64,000 nucleotides of DNA from Chryseobacterium sp. E1 (GTDB taxonomy: Bacteria; Bacteroidota; Bacteroidia; Flavobacteriales; Weeksellaceae), in NCBI GenBank assembly GCA_019203745.1, contig CP078104.1:1142501-1206500 (forward strand), in the 5' to 3' direction. Positions 12,990 to 22,928 of this stretch are shown here, piece by piece (within the stretch, counting starts at the first letter, position 1; the number at the start of each line of letters is the position of its first letter). The translations under genes and the position numbers were made by a program. The notes under the pieces are model-generated. The model saw nothing but the letters and a program-made list of their open reading frames with translations, made no database searches and was not told the DNA's origin.

Positions 12990-13725
12990 ATGAAAACATA
13001 TTCCTCATTACAAATCGGTGATTATCATACTCTTCATTGTGAAGACGATCTTCTAATTAAAAAAATCAATGCTGATAAAATCGTTTGTGCAGTAATGGAC
13101 GGCTGCTCTACTGCTATGGACAGTCATTTTGCCTCAACACTTTTTGCTAAAATTTTACGAAAAGCTATTGTTGAAGCAGGTTATAAAGAATTATATGAGA
13201 AAGAGGTTCAGCGTAATGTAGAAGAAGAACTTAAAGAGATTGTGAGAAGCGTATTCAAAGAACTCCTGTTTATTAAGAATCATCTAATGCTGAATGAGAA
13301 AGAACTATTAACAACTTTAATCATTCTAATTTACAATAGAACAGCTGATAAAGGAATCGTTTTAGCAATTGGTGACGGTGTTGTTTGTATTAATGGGAAA
13401 ATCACTGAATTTGACCGTGATAATAAACCTGATTATTTAGCTTATCATCTTCATGAAGATTTTGACCATTGGTATGATTCACTACAACAGAAAATTTCTT
13501 TCGACCGCATGGAGGATATATCTATAGCCACCGATGGAATCCTTTTTTTTCAAAAATCAAAAAGTAGAATTTGATAAAGTCATCAATTGTATGGAATATT
13601 TAATGACCAACCTGTCTAATGATGATACTGAAGAAATGCTTAACAAAAAGATTAAGATCCTGGAGCATCAATATGGTGTAAAGCCCACAGATGATCTTGC
13701 GATAATACGTTTAATAAAAAAATAA
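12990..13725 (+). CDS. PP2C-like protein phosphatase, one frameshift
   Basis: About 245 residues. VMDGCSTAMDSHFAS contains the metal-binding DG of PP2C phosphatases, LAIGDGVVCING carries the GDG motif, and ISIATDGILFF the late SDG-like motif (here TDG). The C-terminal DDLAIIRL is the usual DD(A/N) ending motif. The frame shifts once in an eight-T run near 13548. Predicted to be a soluble metal-dependent Ser/Thr phosphatase. No kinase partner is visible nearby. Confidence 0.75.
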
Positions 13726-13775
13726 AGTATTTAATATTATTGCCACTAATTCGTGCATCATTTGGTAAAATAAAA

Positions 13776-13807
13776 AAACAGGCTGCTTCATATGAAGTAG
13801 CCTGTTT
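13776..13807. terminator. Bidirectional terminator between PP2C gene and polA
   Basis: Near-perfect 14-base inverted repeat AAACAGGCTGCTTC / GAAGTAGCCTGTTT with a short ATAT-type loop. An A-run on the left gives a T-run for minus-strand transcripts (polA), and TTTC lies on the right for plus-strand transcripts. Confidence 0.85.
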
Positions 13808-13833
13808 CATTTATTTTGATAACGTTCTTATCT

Positions 13834-16663
13834 TTAATGAGCTTCCAGCCAGTTGTCTCCCACTCCTATTTCTACCAGTAACGGAACCTGTGTTTTTAAA
13901 GCATTTTCCATTTCTGTTTTAATCAATTTTGAAGCGGCTTCAATTTCATCAGCTGGGGCTTCGAAAACCAATTCGTCATGTACCTGAAGCAGCATTTTGG
14001 TTTTCAGCTGCTGTTCTTCAAGCTCTCTGTCGATTTTAATCATGGCAATTTTTACAATATCTGCGGCACTTCCCTGAACCGGGGCGTTGACAGCATTTCG
14101 TTCGGCATGACCTCTTACAACAAAATTATTGGAATTGATATCTTTTAAGTGGCGTTTTCTGCCTAAAATGGTTTCCACATATCCTATCTGCCTGGCTTTA
14201 TTTACCTGTTCTGCCATATATTCTTTCAACTTCGGATAGGTTTCAAAATAGGCTTCGATCATTTGTTTGGCTTCTGTACGGGATAATCCGGTCTGCTCTG
14301 CCAAAGCAAAAGCTCCCTGGCCGTAGATAATTCCAAAGTTTACTGTCTTGGCCTGACTTCTCTGTGTTTTAGAAACTTCTTCTAAAGGAATTTTAAAGAG
14401 TTTGGCTGCTGTGGAGGCGTGAATATCTTCCCCATCCTGGAAGGCTTTGATCATATTTTCCTCACCCGAGATCTCCGCAATAAGGCGAAGTTCGATCTGG
14501 GAATAATCGGCAGAGATAATTTTCTTCCCTTCTCCTGAAACAAAGGCTCCACGGATCTGCTGGCCTCTCAGTGTTCTGATCGGGATATTCTGCAGATTCG
14601 GGTTTACACTTGCCAGACGTCCTGTAGCGGCTGTAGTCTGCGAGAAATTGGTGTGTACCCTATTGTCTTCCTTATCAATCTGTGAAGGTAAAGCATCCAC
14701 ATAGGTAGATTTCAGCTTCTGATAGGTTCTGTATTCCAGAATATGTTTGATAATCTCGTGTTTTGATGCCAGTTTCTGAAGTACATCTTCTGAGGTGGCA
14801 TATTGGCCTGTTTTCGTTTTTTTAGCTTTTGGATCCAGCTGCATCTTCTCAAACAGGATTTCTCCCAATTGCTTTGGAGAGTTCATATTGAATTCTTCTC
14901 CGGAAAGTTCAAAGATAGTGGATTCCAGCTGCTTCAGGTCATTTTCAAGATCAATACTTTCCTGAGCCAGCCATTTTTCATCCAGTGAGATTCCTGCCAG
15001 CTCCATTTTGGCTAGCACTTCCATCAGAGGCATTTCTATGTTGAAGAAAAGGTCTTCCAGGTTTTCTTTTTTCAGCTGTGGAGCAAACAATTCATACAGC
15101 TGGAAGGTTATATCTGCATCTTCTGCAGCATAATCGGTCTGGGTTCTCAGGTCTGCATCTCTGAAATTCCCTTGTTTTTTGCCTTTCTTTCCGATGATGG
15201 TTTCTATAGATACGGGTTTATAATTCAGGTATACTTCCGAAAGATAATCCATACCGTGTCTTCCATCCGGATTCAGCAGATAATGGGCGATCATTGTATC
15301 GAACATGGCACCTTTACGGTGATGTCATACTGCTTTAATATTTTATAGTCGAATTTCAGATTATGAGCAATTTTCAGCAGGTCTTCTTTTTCAAAAAACG
15401 GTCTGAAAATTTCCAGTGTCTGTAAAACTTCGCCTCTGTCTTCAGACAAAGGAATGTAATAGGCAAGTCCTTTTTTGTAGGAGAAACTCATTCCTACAAG
15501 TTCTGCTTCAAGCTCATTCAGTGAGGTTGTTTCTGTATCAAAACAGACAGCTTTCTGCTTCAGAAGGTTGTCTACGAGTTTTTTCTGGGCTTTTGGATTG
15601 TTGATGAACTGATACAGGTGATCATTATGCTCAATGGTAGATTTTGTAGAGGTGGCCTGATCCAGTTCTTCGAAATTGGCAAAAGATCAAGCTGCATTAC
15701 CTGCCCTTTTACTTCTGTTCCTGCCGGAGTCTGCTTCACTTCCACTTCACTTACAATAACAGTTTCTGTGGCTGCCGGAGCAAAAGCTCTGTATAGGTTT
15801 TCGTAGAGTCTTCTGAATTCTATTTCATCAAAGACCTCTTTTACTTTTTCAAAGTCCGGAGTTTCAAGATCGTACTGCTCCTGGTGAAATTCTACCGGTG
15901 CGTCACAGATGATGGTTGCTAATTTTTGGATAAGATCCACGTTCTGCGGAAGCTTCCACTTTTTCCTTCAGCTTTCCTTTCAGCTTATCTGTATTGGCCA
16001 GTAAGTTTTCTATACTTCCGAATTCTTTAAGGAACTTCATCGCAGTTTTTTCTCCTACTCCTTCCAAACCGGGAATATTATCCACCGCATCTCCCATCAT
16101 AGCAAGGAAGTCTATGACCTGCTTAGGATCTTCGATCTCATATTTTGCCTTTACTTCTTCTACCCCAGGATTTCTATATCACCGCCTTTTAAACCCGGTT
16201 TATAAATTTTGATTTTGTCTGTCACCAATTGTGCAAAGTCTTTATCCGGTGTTACCATAAAAGTGGTATAGCCTTCTTTTTCTGCTTTGCAGGCAATCGT
16301 CCCTATGACATCATCCGCCTCATATCCTTCCACCCCAAGAATAGGAATGTGCATGGCCTCAAGGATCCTGTGAATGTATGGAACAGCAATCTTGATGGCT
16401 TCAGGAGTTTCACTTCTGTTGGCTTTGTAGTCTGAAAAATCATCCGTTCTTACACTGGCCTGCCCTACATCAAAAACAACTGCCAGGTGGGTAGGTCTTT
16501 CTCTTCGGATCAATTCGATCAAAGAATTGGTAAAACCGAAAATAGCAGAAGTATCCAGCCCTTTGCTGGTCAATCTCGGATTCCTGATTAATGCGTAATA
16601 TCCTCTGAAAATCATCGCATAAGCATCGATGAGAAACAGCCTTTTATCTTGTGTTGCGTCCAT
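13834..16663 (-). CDS. polA: DNA polymerase I, frameshifted
   Basis: About 943 residues with all three PolI domains. The 5' nuclease starts MDATQDKRLFLIDAYAMIFRG and includes GYEADDVIG and the helix-hairpin-helix PGLEGVGEKTA. The 3'-5' exonuclease keeps FDTETT (around 15540) and YAAEDADITF, so proofreading looks intact. The polymerase domain has motif A ADYSQIELR, motif B KTVNFGIIYG and motif C VHDELVFE. Frames change near 16165, 15945, 15690, 15570 and 15300, while the whole polymerase domain is open. An essential gene with this many breaks is strong evidence that they are sequence errors. Confidence 0.97.
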
Positions 16664-16811
16664 ATTGTCTATAATGAACAAATATAAGAAAATAGGAAGA
16701 TAAATTGCTAGTTTTGGAGGGGATTCAGAGCTGAGAAAGTATGAAAGATTAACGGGATATGGATTGTGAGATGCCCTCGTTATGAGGTGACAATATTGGG
16801 AAGGTTTATTA

Positions 16812-16847
16812 ATAAAAAGAACAGTATACTCTGTGAGCATACTGTTC
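16812..16847 (-). terminator. Terminator of hcp/tssD copy 1
   Basis: Read on the minus strand: GAACAGTATGCTC then GAGTATACTGTTC, followed by TTTTTATT. It starts about 25 bases after the tssD stop, so copy 1 is probably a single-gene transcript. Confidence 0.85.
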
Positions 16848-16872
16848 CGGTAGTTTTTTAAGTGTAAATAGC

Positions 16873-17286
16873 TTATTTACCAGCTGCAGGCCATAAACCA
16901 TCGAAACGGGAGTTTCCATAGTCAATTCCTTCTGCACTGATTACGAAGCTGATCAACATACTGTTGCTGTCGATAGCGTCGAAGTCTACTTCATGCTGGA
17001 TCACATATCCGTTTTCCCATTTAAGGGTGATCAGTGTTCCTTCTTCGTGAGATTTGTTGAATACAATTTCTCCTACTGTAGGCTTATACTTTCCGTTTAA
17101 TAAGCTTTCAAGGATGTCTGATTTGTCAGTAGCTTCTACTGTAACTTTGATTAATGCATTGGAAGGATCTGATGCTACACGTCCGGATACGTCTGTAGAT
17201 CTCGATACGCTGTAGTTCATTTTTAATAATTTCTGTCCTTCACCGTTGTTGAATTTTAAGATTCCTCTTGAGTTTCTTTCTGCCAT
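16873..17286 (-). CDS. tssD: T6SS Hcp-like tube protein TssD, copy 1
   Basis: An intact 137-residue protein starting MAERNSRGILKFNNGEGQKLL and ending LWPAAGK. It belongs to the Bacteroidetes TssD (Hcp) family that forms the hexameric ring tube of subtype iii T6SS. It differs from copy 3 (40141-40554) at only a few positions (DKS for EKS, YGNS for YGTS). It has its own promoter element and terminator. It sits at the far end of the immunity-like array, away from the vgrG genes. High copy and separate promoters suit a protein needed in large amounts. Confidence 0.92.
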   Translation of the reverse strand: MAERNSRGILKFNNGEGQKLLKMNYSVSRSTDVSGRVASDPSNALIKVTVEATDKSDILESLLNGKYKPTVGEIVFNKSHEEGTLITLKWENGYVIQHEVDFDAIDSNSMLISFVISAEGIDYGNSRFDGLWPAAGK

Positions 17287-17337
17287 GATTGTAAATTTTA
17301 ATCGTTAATAATATTTTGTTGTTCAATAATTATATAG

Positions 17338-17429
17338 CAAATATAAAGCGGTTGATTTTGAAAAAAAGCTTTTGACATGAAATCTGAAAAATTGTAGTAG
17401 TTCTACGATTTCTTGTCGTAATTCTACGA
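17338..17429 (-). promoter_or_regulatory. tssD1 promoter with 21-bp spaced repeat element
   Basis: On the minus strand TATATTTG (17338-17345) is a perfect TAnnTTTG minus-7 box, about 50 bases before the ATG. Upstream lie two TCGTAGAA repeats (TTCTACGA at 17401-17408 and 17422-17429) exactly 21 bases apart, each part of a small palindrome (CGTA-GAAT-TACG and GTAG-AA-CTAC). The block is conserved before all three tssD genes. Two-turn spacing suggests a dimeric activator. The regulator is unknown. Confidence 0.75.
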
Positions 17430-17594
17430 TACCAGACTTAAAACAAAATATAAACAACTAGTAATAAATTATTTAACAACAATTAAAAACAAAAACAAAA
17501 CTCCTTTTATTACACCATCAGGAGAGATATTACCTCTGAAAAACTCATTCTATTGGCATTTTACGCTGTACAGGATGGGACCTTTAAATTGTGG

Positions 17595-18140
17595 TTAAAG
17601 CTGATCACCCGAGTACCAATAAATATTCTGATAATTATTTTTCCTTTCTTTCTTTGAAAATTTCAGTTCATTCTGAGCTTCTTTCAAAAATCTTTTCAAT
17701 TCCAGGCCTTTTTCTTCTTCAAACAGGTTTTTGTATTCTACATCATATAAATGGATGTTTTTATTATCCTTCAGACAGAACTTAAAATATATTTTTGAAC
17801 TTTGCAGCTGTGAATTTTCTGTTTCATAATCATGGGCATAAAATCCGGTAATATCGGCCCTGGAGTATTTTTCAAATCTGCGATTTCCTTTTTTAATATA
17901 AAGATAATGATCATCAAACCACAAGGTCACTTCTACAGAAACAGCTTTCAGAATAAGGTAGCAGGTCCCGAAATAAAGCAGTGTAAAAAGCATTACAAAG
18001 GCAAGATTGAAATTACCCTGCAGTAAAAAGTAATATAACGCTCCATAAAAAGCCATAGAAGGGATGATGATGAATATTGTCCAGATCATATGGAAAGGCA
18101 AAACATTTTTGAAGATGAACTCTTTTCTTTTTTCATTCTA
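17595..18140 (-). CDS. Membrane protein of unknown function
   Basis: About 180 residues. After a charged N terminus with a probable shift near 18100, two hydrophobic helices (MIWTIFIIIPSMAFYGALYY and FVMLFTLLYFGTCYLIL regions) are followed by a soluble, highly charged C-terminal domain with beta-type sequence (VTLWFDDHYLYIKKG). I recognise no family. It is the last gene of the T6SS immunity-like array before tssD1, so an immunity or accessory role is possible. The start at 18140 is uncertain because of the shift. Confidence 0.5.
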
Positions 18141-18222
18141 TACATAATATTCCTCAAAAATAGAGCTATTCCTGCTTTGCTTCCAAAGCTGATGTTATAA
18201 AAAACCTTTATACTTTTCAATG

Positions 18223-18674
18223 TTATTTATACGAACCAATCCAAATACCATAATAAGGAAGACATTGACCTAAAATAAAGAAAATAATTTTCGAAAATGT
18301 CAATATTCTAGATTTGTTTTCAGTAACAGCTCTTATTGGATTGCGGTTAAGATTAGCCTGATTATTTGTCTGATGAAAGCGAATAAGAAAATCAATTAAA
18401 TTGTCAACGACCAAGAGAATAAACAAATTCAAAAAAACAGGCATAGAAATGATAAAAATAAACCTTTAAGAACTTTATCTATCTCATTATGATCGATAGT
18501 AATTACTTTTGAAATTCCGAAAATAATGAGTGGACTAATAATAAATAATAAAACAGTCAGTACCATTCCAACTCCATAGAAAATGATTAATCTTTTCTTT
18601 TCAATTATTCTTGGAGCTTTAAACGTTAAAAATAATGATAATACAATAAAAACAATCAAAAATATTATTTCCAT
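18223..18674 (-). CDS. Small membrane protein, unknown, frameshifted
   Basis: Begins MEIIFLIVFIVLSLFL at 18674 and has about four hydrophobic stretches over 150 residues, joined across a shift near 18440. The C terminus reads GQCLPYYGIWIGSYK. No domain is recognised. It lies directly downstream of the third cassette gene (18771-19332) on the same strand. A multi-pass membrane protein in this setting could be immunity to a membrane-acting toxin, but that is only inference. Confidence 0.45.
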
Positions 18675-18770
18675 AATTAAGCAAAATATTCCGGACAAAA
18701 TATATTAAATAAAAAATGCAGAAGTTTTTCTTACATATGATGTAGTATTAGAATAAATACGGAATTGATA

Positions 18771-19332
18771 TCATTGTTTAAACATTTTTGCAAACTCATC
18801 TTCAGGCATAAAAATTTCAAATATTGCTCTACAAATATAAAATTCAAAGGATCCGAAACATGAAAAGGATCTGATGTAAAACCTCCTTTCAAATTGTGTA
18901 TATCTCTTGGAAATACAGGAACAGGATTATTTTCAGTACCATATTTGGGATCGTTAAGCTGATTCTGGTTGATCTGAACAGAGATTTTATCTCCTTCTTC
19001 ATTATCTCCTAATACCCACCATCTATCATTAGATTTTTTTGTCAAAGCCATCAAAAATCAATAGAGCAAAAAACTTTTTATGCCGACTGTCATAAAAATA
19101 ATATTTATTTAAAAAGCAGATGGCTGACCTCGCCTGCTTAAGCCAACAATATATTGTTTATTCTCGGTTTTAGCATTTTGTGGTAAGGTGATCATTTCTT
19201 TTTTGAATGTGATATATAACTGTTTACTTCTTTTTCTGAAGGATTATTTCCTCTGAAAAACAAAAAATTAATAAGAATTATAAATAAAGGTATACCTATC
19301 AATAGACCAATTACGAAACCCATTTTTTTCAT
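18771..19332 (-). CDS. Membrane-anchored cassette protein C (paralogue of A and B), frameshifted
   Basis: One of three tandem paralogues. It begins MKKMGFVIGLLIGIPLFIILINFLFFRGNNP, an N-terminal anchor helix, then holds the shared QYIVGLSRR, NPVPVF, GGFTSDPF and FIFVEQYLKF blocks. With one T restored near 18810 it ends EDEFAKMFKQ like copy B. About 187 residues. Shifts also lie near 19195 and 19120-19040. It follows an orphan effector-tail remnant and is therefore a candidate immunity gene. The family is not one I can name. Confidence 0.6.
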
Positions 19333-19338
19333 AAAATA

Positions 19339-19581
19339 TTATTTTCTATGTGCAATAACTCCAATACTATTTTTATTATCTGCTTTATCCATTTCTCTTT
19401 GTTTTAGCATTGCTTCAGACTGCAAACTATTCTCATACACATTCACCGACTGTTCTAATGCAAAACCTACCACAGCACCTCCCAAACCGAGTCCTACTCC
19501 CTTCAGAGCGTCTTTCCAATTATAATCTAAAAAAGAACGGGAAGCAATGTCTGCAGCCAGTTCACGACTTGTCAGAATACT
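19339..19581 (-). pseudogene. Orphan effector C-terminal tail, cassette C
   Basis: An 80-codon stretch with no good start: an in-frame TAG at 19582-19584 precedes it. It reads LTSRELAADIASRSFLDYNW, continues through the glycine-rich GLGLGGAVVGFALEQ, and ends IGVIAHRK just before cassette gene C. Its end resembles the C terminus of the PAAR-like effector at 22929 (NFLLEGQ and ITVIAGKD). I infer a detached tip of such an effector, kept with its downstream gene. Confidence 0.6.
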
Positions 19582-19686
19582 CTATTTTAAAGTTTAAAGC
19601 ATAAAAAGACCTTTTCAGGTCTCTTACTTTATTGTTTGTTCCAATGAATCTAAAATCTGCAGATTTCTTTTACTGTTTGGATTTCC
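19421..19686. repeat. Long direct repeat, copy 1 of 2
   Basis: About 266 bases nearly identical to 21620-21886. It spans most of the orphan tail, a terminator hairpin (AGACCT-GAAA-AGGTCT read on the minus strand, 19607-19622, with T-run) and the 3' end of a TPR gene. Only a few bases differ, so the duplication is recent or kept alike by recombination. Confidence 0.9.
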
Positions 19687-20073
19687 TGATTTTTCAGCTT
19701 CCTGAAGGAAAACTTTGCATTCTTCAGATTTCCTGTCTGAAGATAGCAGTATCCTAAAGAATTTAAAATTTTACTATAATCCTCCAAACTGTAAGCTTTT
19801 TTATTTTTGTAGGCCTCCTCAAAGTTAACTATTGCTTTATCATAGTTTTTAGTTCTAAATAGGAAGCTCCTAAAGCCATAGGCGCATCAGGATATTTGGC
19901 TTTGTCTACTTTGCTAAAATAAAATGCTGCCAGCTCATACTGCCCTTTTTCATGCGCAGTCCATCCATAATCATAAAACTGGGTATCTGCATCTGTAAAA
20001 ATTGCATTTTTAGTGATAACAATAATAAAGCCTAAGGCAATGATTCCGATAAGTATGAGGAATGTTTTTTCAT
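19624..20073 (-). CDS. Membrane-anchored TPR protein 2, frameshifted
   Basis: About 150 residues: an N-terminal hydrophobic anchor (TFLILIGIIALGFIIVIT after correcting an A-run near 20065) and then TPR-like helices (WTAHEKGQYELAAFYFSKV, ALGASYLELKNYDKA, LGYCYLQTGNLKNA). The C terminus NPNSKRNLQILDSLEQTIK is identical to TPR protein 1, because the 3' end lies inside the long direct repeat. Shifts near 19850 and 19740. TPR proteins bind partner proteins; here the partner is unknown. It sits between cassettes B and C. Confidence 0.6.
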
Positions 20074-20082
20074 TAAACTAAA

Positions 20083-20645
20083 TCATTGTTTAAACATTTT
20101 TGCAAACTCATCTTCAGGCATAAAAAATTTCAAATATTGCTCTACAAATATAAAATTTGCCTGCTCGGAAACTTGAAAAGGATCTTTTGTAAAACCACCT
20201 GTTAAATTAAGTAAGTTAATTGCAAAGACGGGTACAGGGTTTTCTTTTGTACCGTATTTTGTTGATTCTAATTGATGTCTATTTATTCTTACACTAAGAA
20301 TATCTCCTTCATCGTTTCTACGTAACACCAAATGCCTGTCTTCTGAATTTGGATCAAAACCTTTGAAGAGCATTACAGAAAAATGTTTTTATATTTTTCA
20401 GAATAGAAGAAATATTTATAGAGAAATGCAGATGGCTGACTTCTTCTACTTAAGCCAACAATATATTGGGTAGAAGATCTTTCTACATTTGGTGAAAGCT
20501 TTATGGTATCTATAATTGATTGATTAATATATTCCTTGACTTGGGTTTCCGTTGGATTATTTCCACGGAAAAATAAGAAATTAATACAAAAGATTAGTAA
20601 GGGTATACCTAATAAAAGGCCTATAATGTAGCCCATTTTTTTCAT
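20083..20645 (-). CDS. Membrane-anchored cassette protein B, one frameshift
   Basis: The best preserved of the three paralogues, about 187 residues. It begins MKKMGYIIGLLLGIPLLIF (anchor helix), then FFRGNNPTETQVKEYINQS, QYIVGLSRRSQPSAFLYKYF, GFDPNSEDRHLVL, NPVPVFAINLLNL and EQYLKFFMPEDEFAKMFKQ. A shift near 20375 joins the two halves. The C-terminal soluble part probably faces the periplasm. It is preceded by a truncated tail remnant, and TPR gene 2 follows 9 bases after its stop. Candidate immunity protein by context. Confidence 0.65.
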
Positions 20646-20654
20646 ATTGTTACT

Positions 20655-20790
20655 TTTTATTTTTTTAGCAATAACACCAATATTATTTAATCTATCTGAA
20701 ACATCTAAATCATCTGCTTTAGCTTTAGCTTCATCTTGCAAACTACATTCACCGACTGTTCTAATGCAAAACCTACCACGACCTTCTTCA
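20655..20790 (-). pseudogene. Truncated effector tail remnant, cassette B
   Basis: A shorter version of the tails in cassettes A and C. Homology starts at VVGFALEQSVNV, loses about 10 bases relative to the others, and continues SLQDEAKAKADDLDV to NNIGVIAKK, directly before cassette gene B. It has no start codon of its own and is too short to be a working protein. Confidence 0.55.
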
Positions 20791-20957
20791 ACTCTTGTTT
20801 AAACAGTTTCAGACTAAAATTTTCAATTGCACAAGTGAAATTTCATCCATCTTCAAATCCTGAAGTGTATCTTAGAAATACAAAAAATAATACTATGAAA
20901 AAAAAAAAAACTGCTCCAATATCCCCAAACCGATTCTTTATAAAACCGTATTTTTGA

Positions 20958-21531
20958 TCAGTTTTTATTTTTTAAACATTTTTTAAACTCGTCTTTAGAC
21001 ATAAAAAATTTTAAATATTGTTCTACAAATATAAAATTAGCTTGATCAGAAACATGAAAAGGGTCTTTTGTAAATCCTCCTGTTAAATTAAGTAAGTCTA
21101 TTGCAAAAACAGGAATAGGTTTCTTTTTGAGCCATAATCAGAAGATTTAAGTTGTGTTTGATTTATTTTTACGGCAAGAATAGGATTACCATTAGTATAA
21201 GTAGGATTGCCTAAAAGCATATATCTGTCTCTTGTATTTGGATCAAAACCTTCAAATATCATAATTTCAAAGAATTTTTTATATTTTTCAGAATAAAAAG
21301 GATATCTAGACAAAAAAGCTGAAGGTTGCCCCGTCTACTTAAACCAACTATATATTGTTCTCCTTCAGGAAAGACATGGTTTATCTTAATGGTATCTATT
21401 AATGAATTATCAATGTAACTTTTTATATCTATTTCTGTAGGATTATTTCCTCTGAAAAATAAGAAATTTACAACAATAATAAACAAAGGAATCCCTAATA
21501 AGAGACCTATGGCATAGCCCATTTTTTTCAT
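20958..21531 (-). CDS. Membrane-anchored cassette protein A, frameshifted
   Basis: Third paralogue, about 190 residues, beginning MKKMGYAIGLLLGIPLFIIVV. It shares FFRGNNPTE, QYIVGLSRRG, EGFDPNTRDRYMLLG and the NFIFVEQYLKFF block, but ends differently (SKDEFKKCLKNKN). Shifts near 21320 and 21110. The tail sequence upstream runs into this gene without a stop in the given sequence. One fewer A in a seven-A run would place a TAA between them, as in cassette C, so I treat them as separate. Confidence 0.6.
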
Positions 21532-21539
21532 AATATTTA

Positions 21540-21780
21540 TTTTTTTATTAGCGACAACCCCTATTCCATTTTGGCTATCAGCAGCTTCTAATTTTTCTTG
21601 TGTCTTAAATGACTCTTTTTGCAAACTATTCTCATATACATTCACCGACTGTTCTAATGCAAAACCTACCACAGCACCTCCCAAACCAAGTCCTACTCCC
21701 TTCAGAGCGTCTTTCCAATTATAATCTAAAAAAGAACGGGAAGCAATGTCTGCAGCCAGTTCACGGCTTGTCAGAAGACC
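21540..21780 (-). pseudogene. Orphan effector C-terminal tail, cassette A
   Basis: Same tail as in cassette C up to VYENSLQ, then a diverged end (KESFKTQEKLEAADSQNG, then IGVVANKK). An in-frame TAG at 21781-21783 cuts it off from any upstream coding sequence. The glycine-rich GLGLGGAVVGFALEQ segment could insert in a membrane if expressed as part of a full effector. Confidence 0.6.
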
Positions 21781-21886
21781 CTATTTTAAAGTTTAAAGCA
21801 CAAAAAAGACCTTTTCAGGTCTCTTACTTTATTGTTTGTTCCAATGAATCTAAAATCTGCAGATTTCTTTTACTGTTTGGGTTTCC
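21620..21886. repeat. Long direct repeat, copy 2 of 2
   Basis: Near-identical partner of 19421-19686, same orientation, start to start about 2.2 kb apart. It contains the end of TPR gene 1, the terminator hairpin at 21807-21822, and tail A. Recombination between copies would delete cassettes A and B and TPR gene 2 in one step. Confidence 0.9.
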
Positions 21887-22275
21887 AAGTTTATTAGATT
21901 CCTCCAGAAAAAGTCTGGCCTTTTTATAGTTCTTTTCCTTCGTATAAGCAATTCCTAACATATTTGTAATTTTTGAACGCTCATCTGCACTATAATTTTT
22001 ACCATGATACGCAGGTTCCAGATATTGAATAGCATTATATGCTTCTCCTATCTCCAAATATGAATCTGCCAGTGGCATTACAACTTCAGGATGGTCTTTT
22101 AAATCCACCGACACAAATTGGGTAATCGCAAAACTATAATCTCTACCTTCATAAGCTTTCCAACCTTTATCCAAACGTTCACGATCTCCGAATGAAAAAA
22201 CATAATTGTTTTTGCAATAACTACTATACCTAAAACAGCTATTATGCCTATAATGATAATTGTCAACTTCTTCAT
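21824..22275 (-). CDS. Membrane-anchored TPR protein 1, one frameshift
   Basis: Begins MKKLTIIIIGIIAVLGIVVI, an anchor helix, and after a shift near 22185 continues LDKGWKAYEGRDYSFAITQF with TPR-like helix pairs (MPLADSYLEIGEAYNAIQYL, MLGIAYTKEKNYKKARLFL). About 150 residues. The last 20 residues match TPR protein 2. It follows the membrane protein at 22393 on the same strand, with a terminator just after it, so it may end the effector transcript. Confidence 0.65.
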
Positions 22276-22392
22276 ATAATTTTATTAAACTAAAAATCTC
22301 AAAAATAAAGTAATTAAAAATAGGATAAATATTTGATTTAATTTTTATACCCTTTTATATTGTACATTTCTTCTAATTCAAAGTCTTTATGA

Positions 22393-22924
22393 TTAAATAC
22401 TTTTTTTTATAAATACGGCTAATGGTATTGGCATAAACATAATCAATAAGGAAATCCCAAGAGAATAATTATATTTCCATAGATCCCAAAAAAGTAGAAA
22501 TTTAGACGGTGACTCGCCTATTTTTCTCAATCCGAAAAAAAGAATACCATCAGTTTTTTTAGTAGTAGAGAATAACAATTGATGGTAAGATGGTGTATTA
22601 CTTATAATACTCAAATAGTCTTTATCTTTTACATAAAAAGAAATATTTAGAAAAGAGGTTTGTTTATCAATTCCCCATAAAAAAACATTTAAGCCTTGCG
22701 TAAAATATCCATACTTTCTTTCAATTTTTATATATTTTTTTGGAACGAAAATGTAACTATCGTTGCCTTATATCCATTATAATCCGAACTTATATTTTCA
22801 GCATGTTGCCAATCTATTTTTTTATATACTGAATATCATACGCTGATAATATTATTGAATATAAAAAATAAATAAGCCATAGTACAGAAAATATAATAAT
22901 TAAGTTACGGGAGAATTTTTTCAT
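22393..22924 (-). CDS. Membrane protein next to the PAAR-like effector, candidate immunity, frameshifted
   Basis: About 177 residues, starting MKKFSRNLIIIFSVLWLIYFLYSII (helix 1) four bases after the effector stop. The middle part (about 110 residues, SSDYNGY to SPSKFL) is soluble, and a second helix lies near the end (LGISLLIMFMPIPLAVFI). Two shifts lie near 22810 and 22750. Two helices flanking a likely periplasmic domain, tight coupling and position fit a cognate immunity protein. No family recognised. Confidence 0.55.
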
Positions 22925-22928
22925 GAAT

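Noticed and set aside
20893..20909. Run of 13 A after ATG as a small gene start
   Set aside because: The frame stops soon after and no homologue-like sequence follows. It is AT-rich spacer between cassettes A and B.
21259..21684. Apparent fusion of effector tail A with cassette gene A
   Set aside because: A single A in a seven-A run removes the stop that cassette C has at the same place, so the fusion is probably an artefact.
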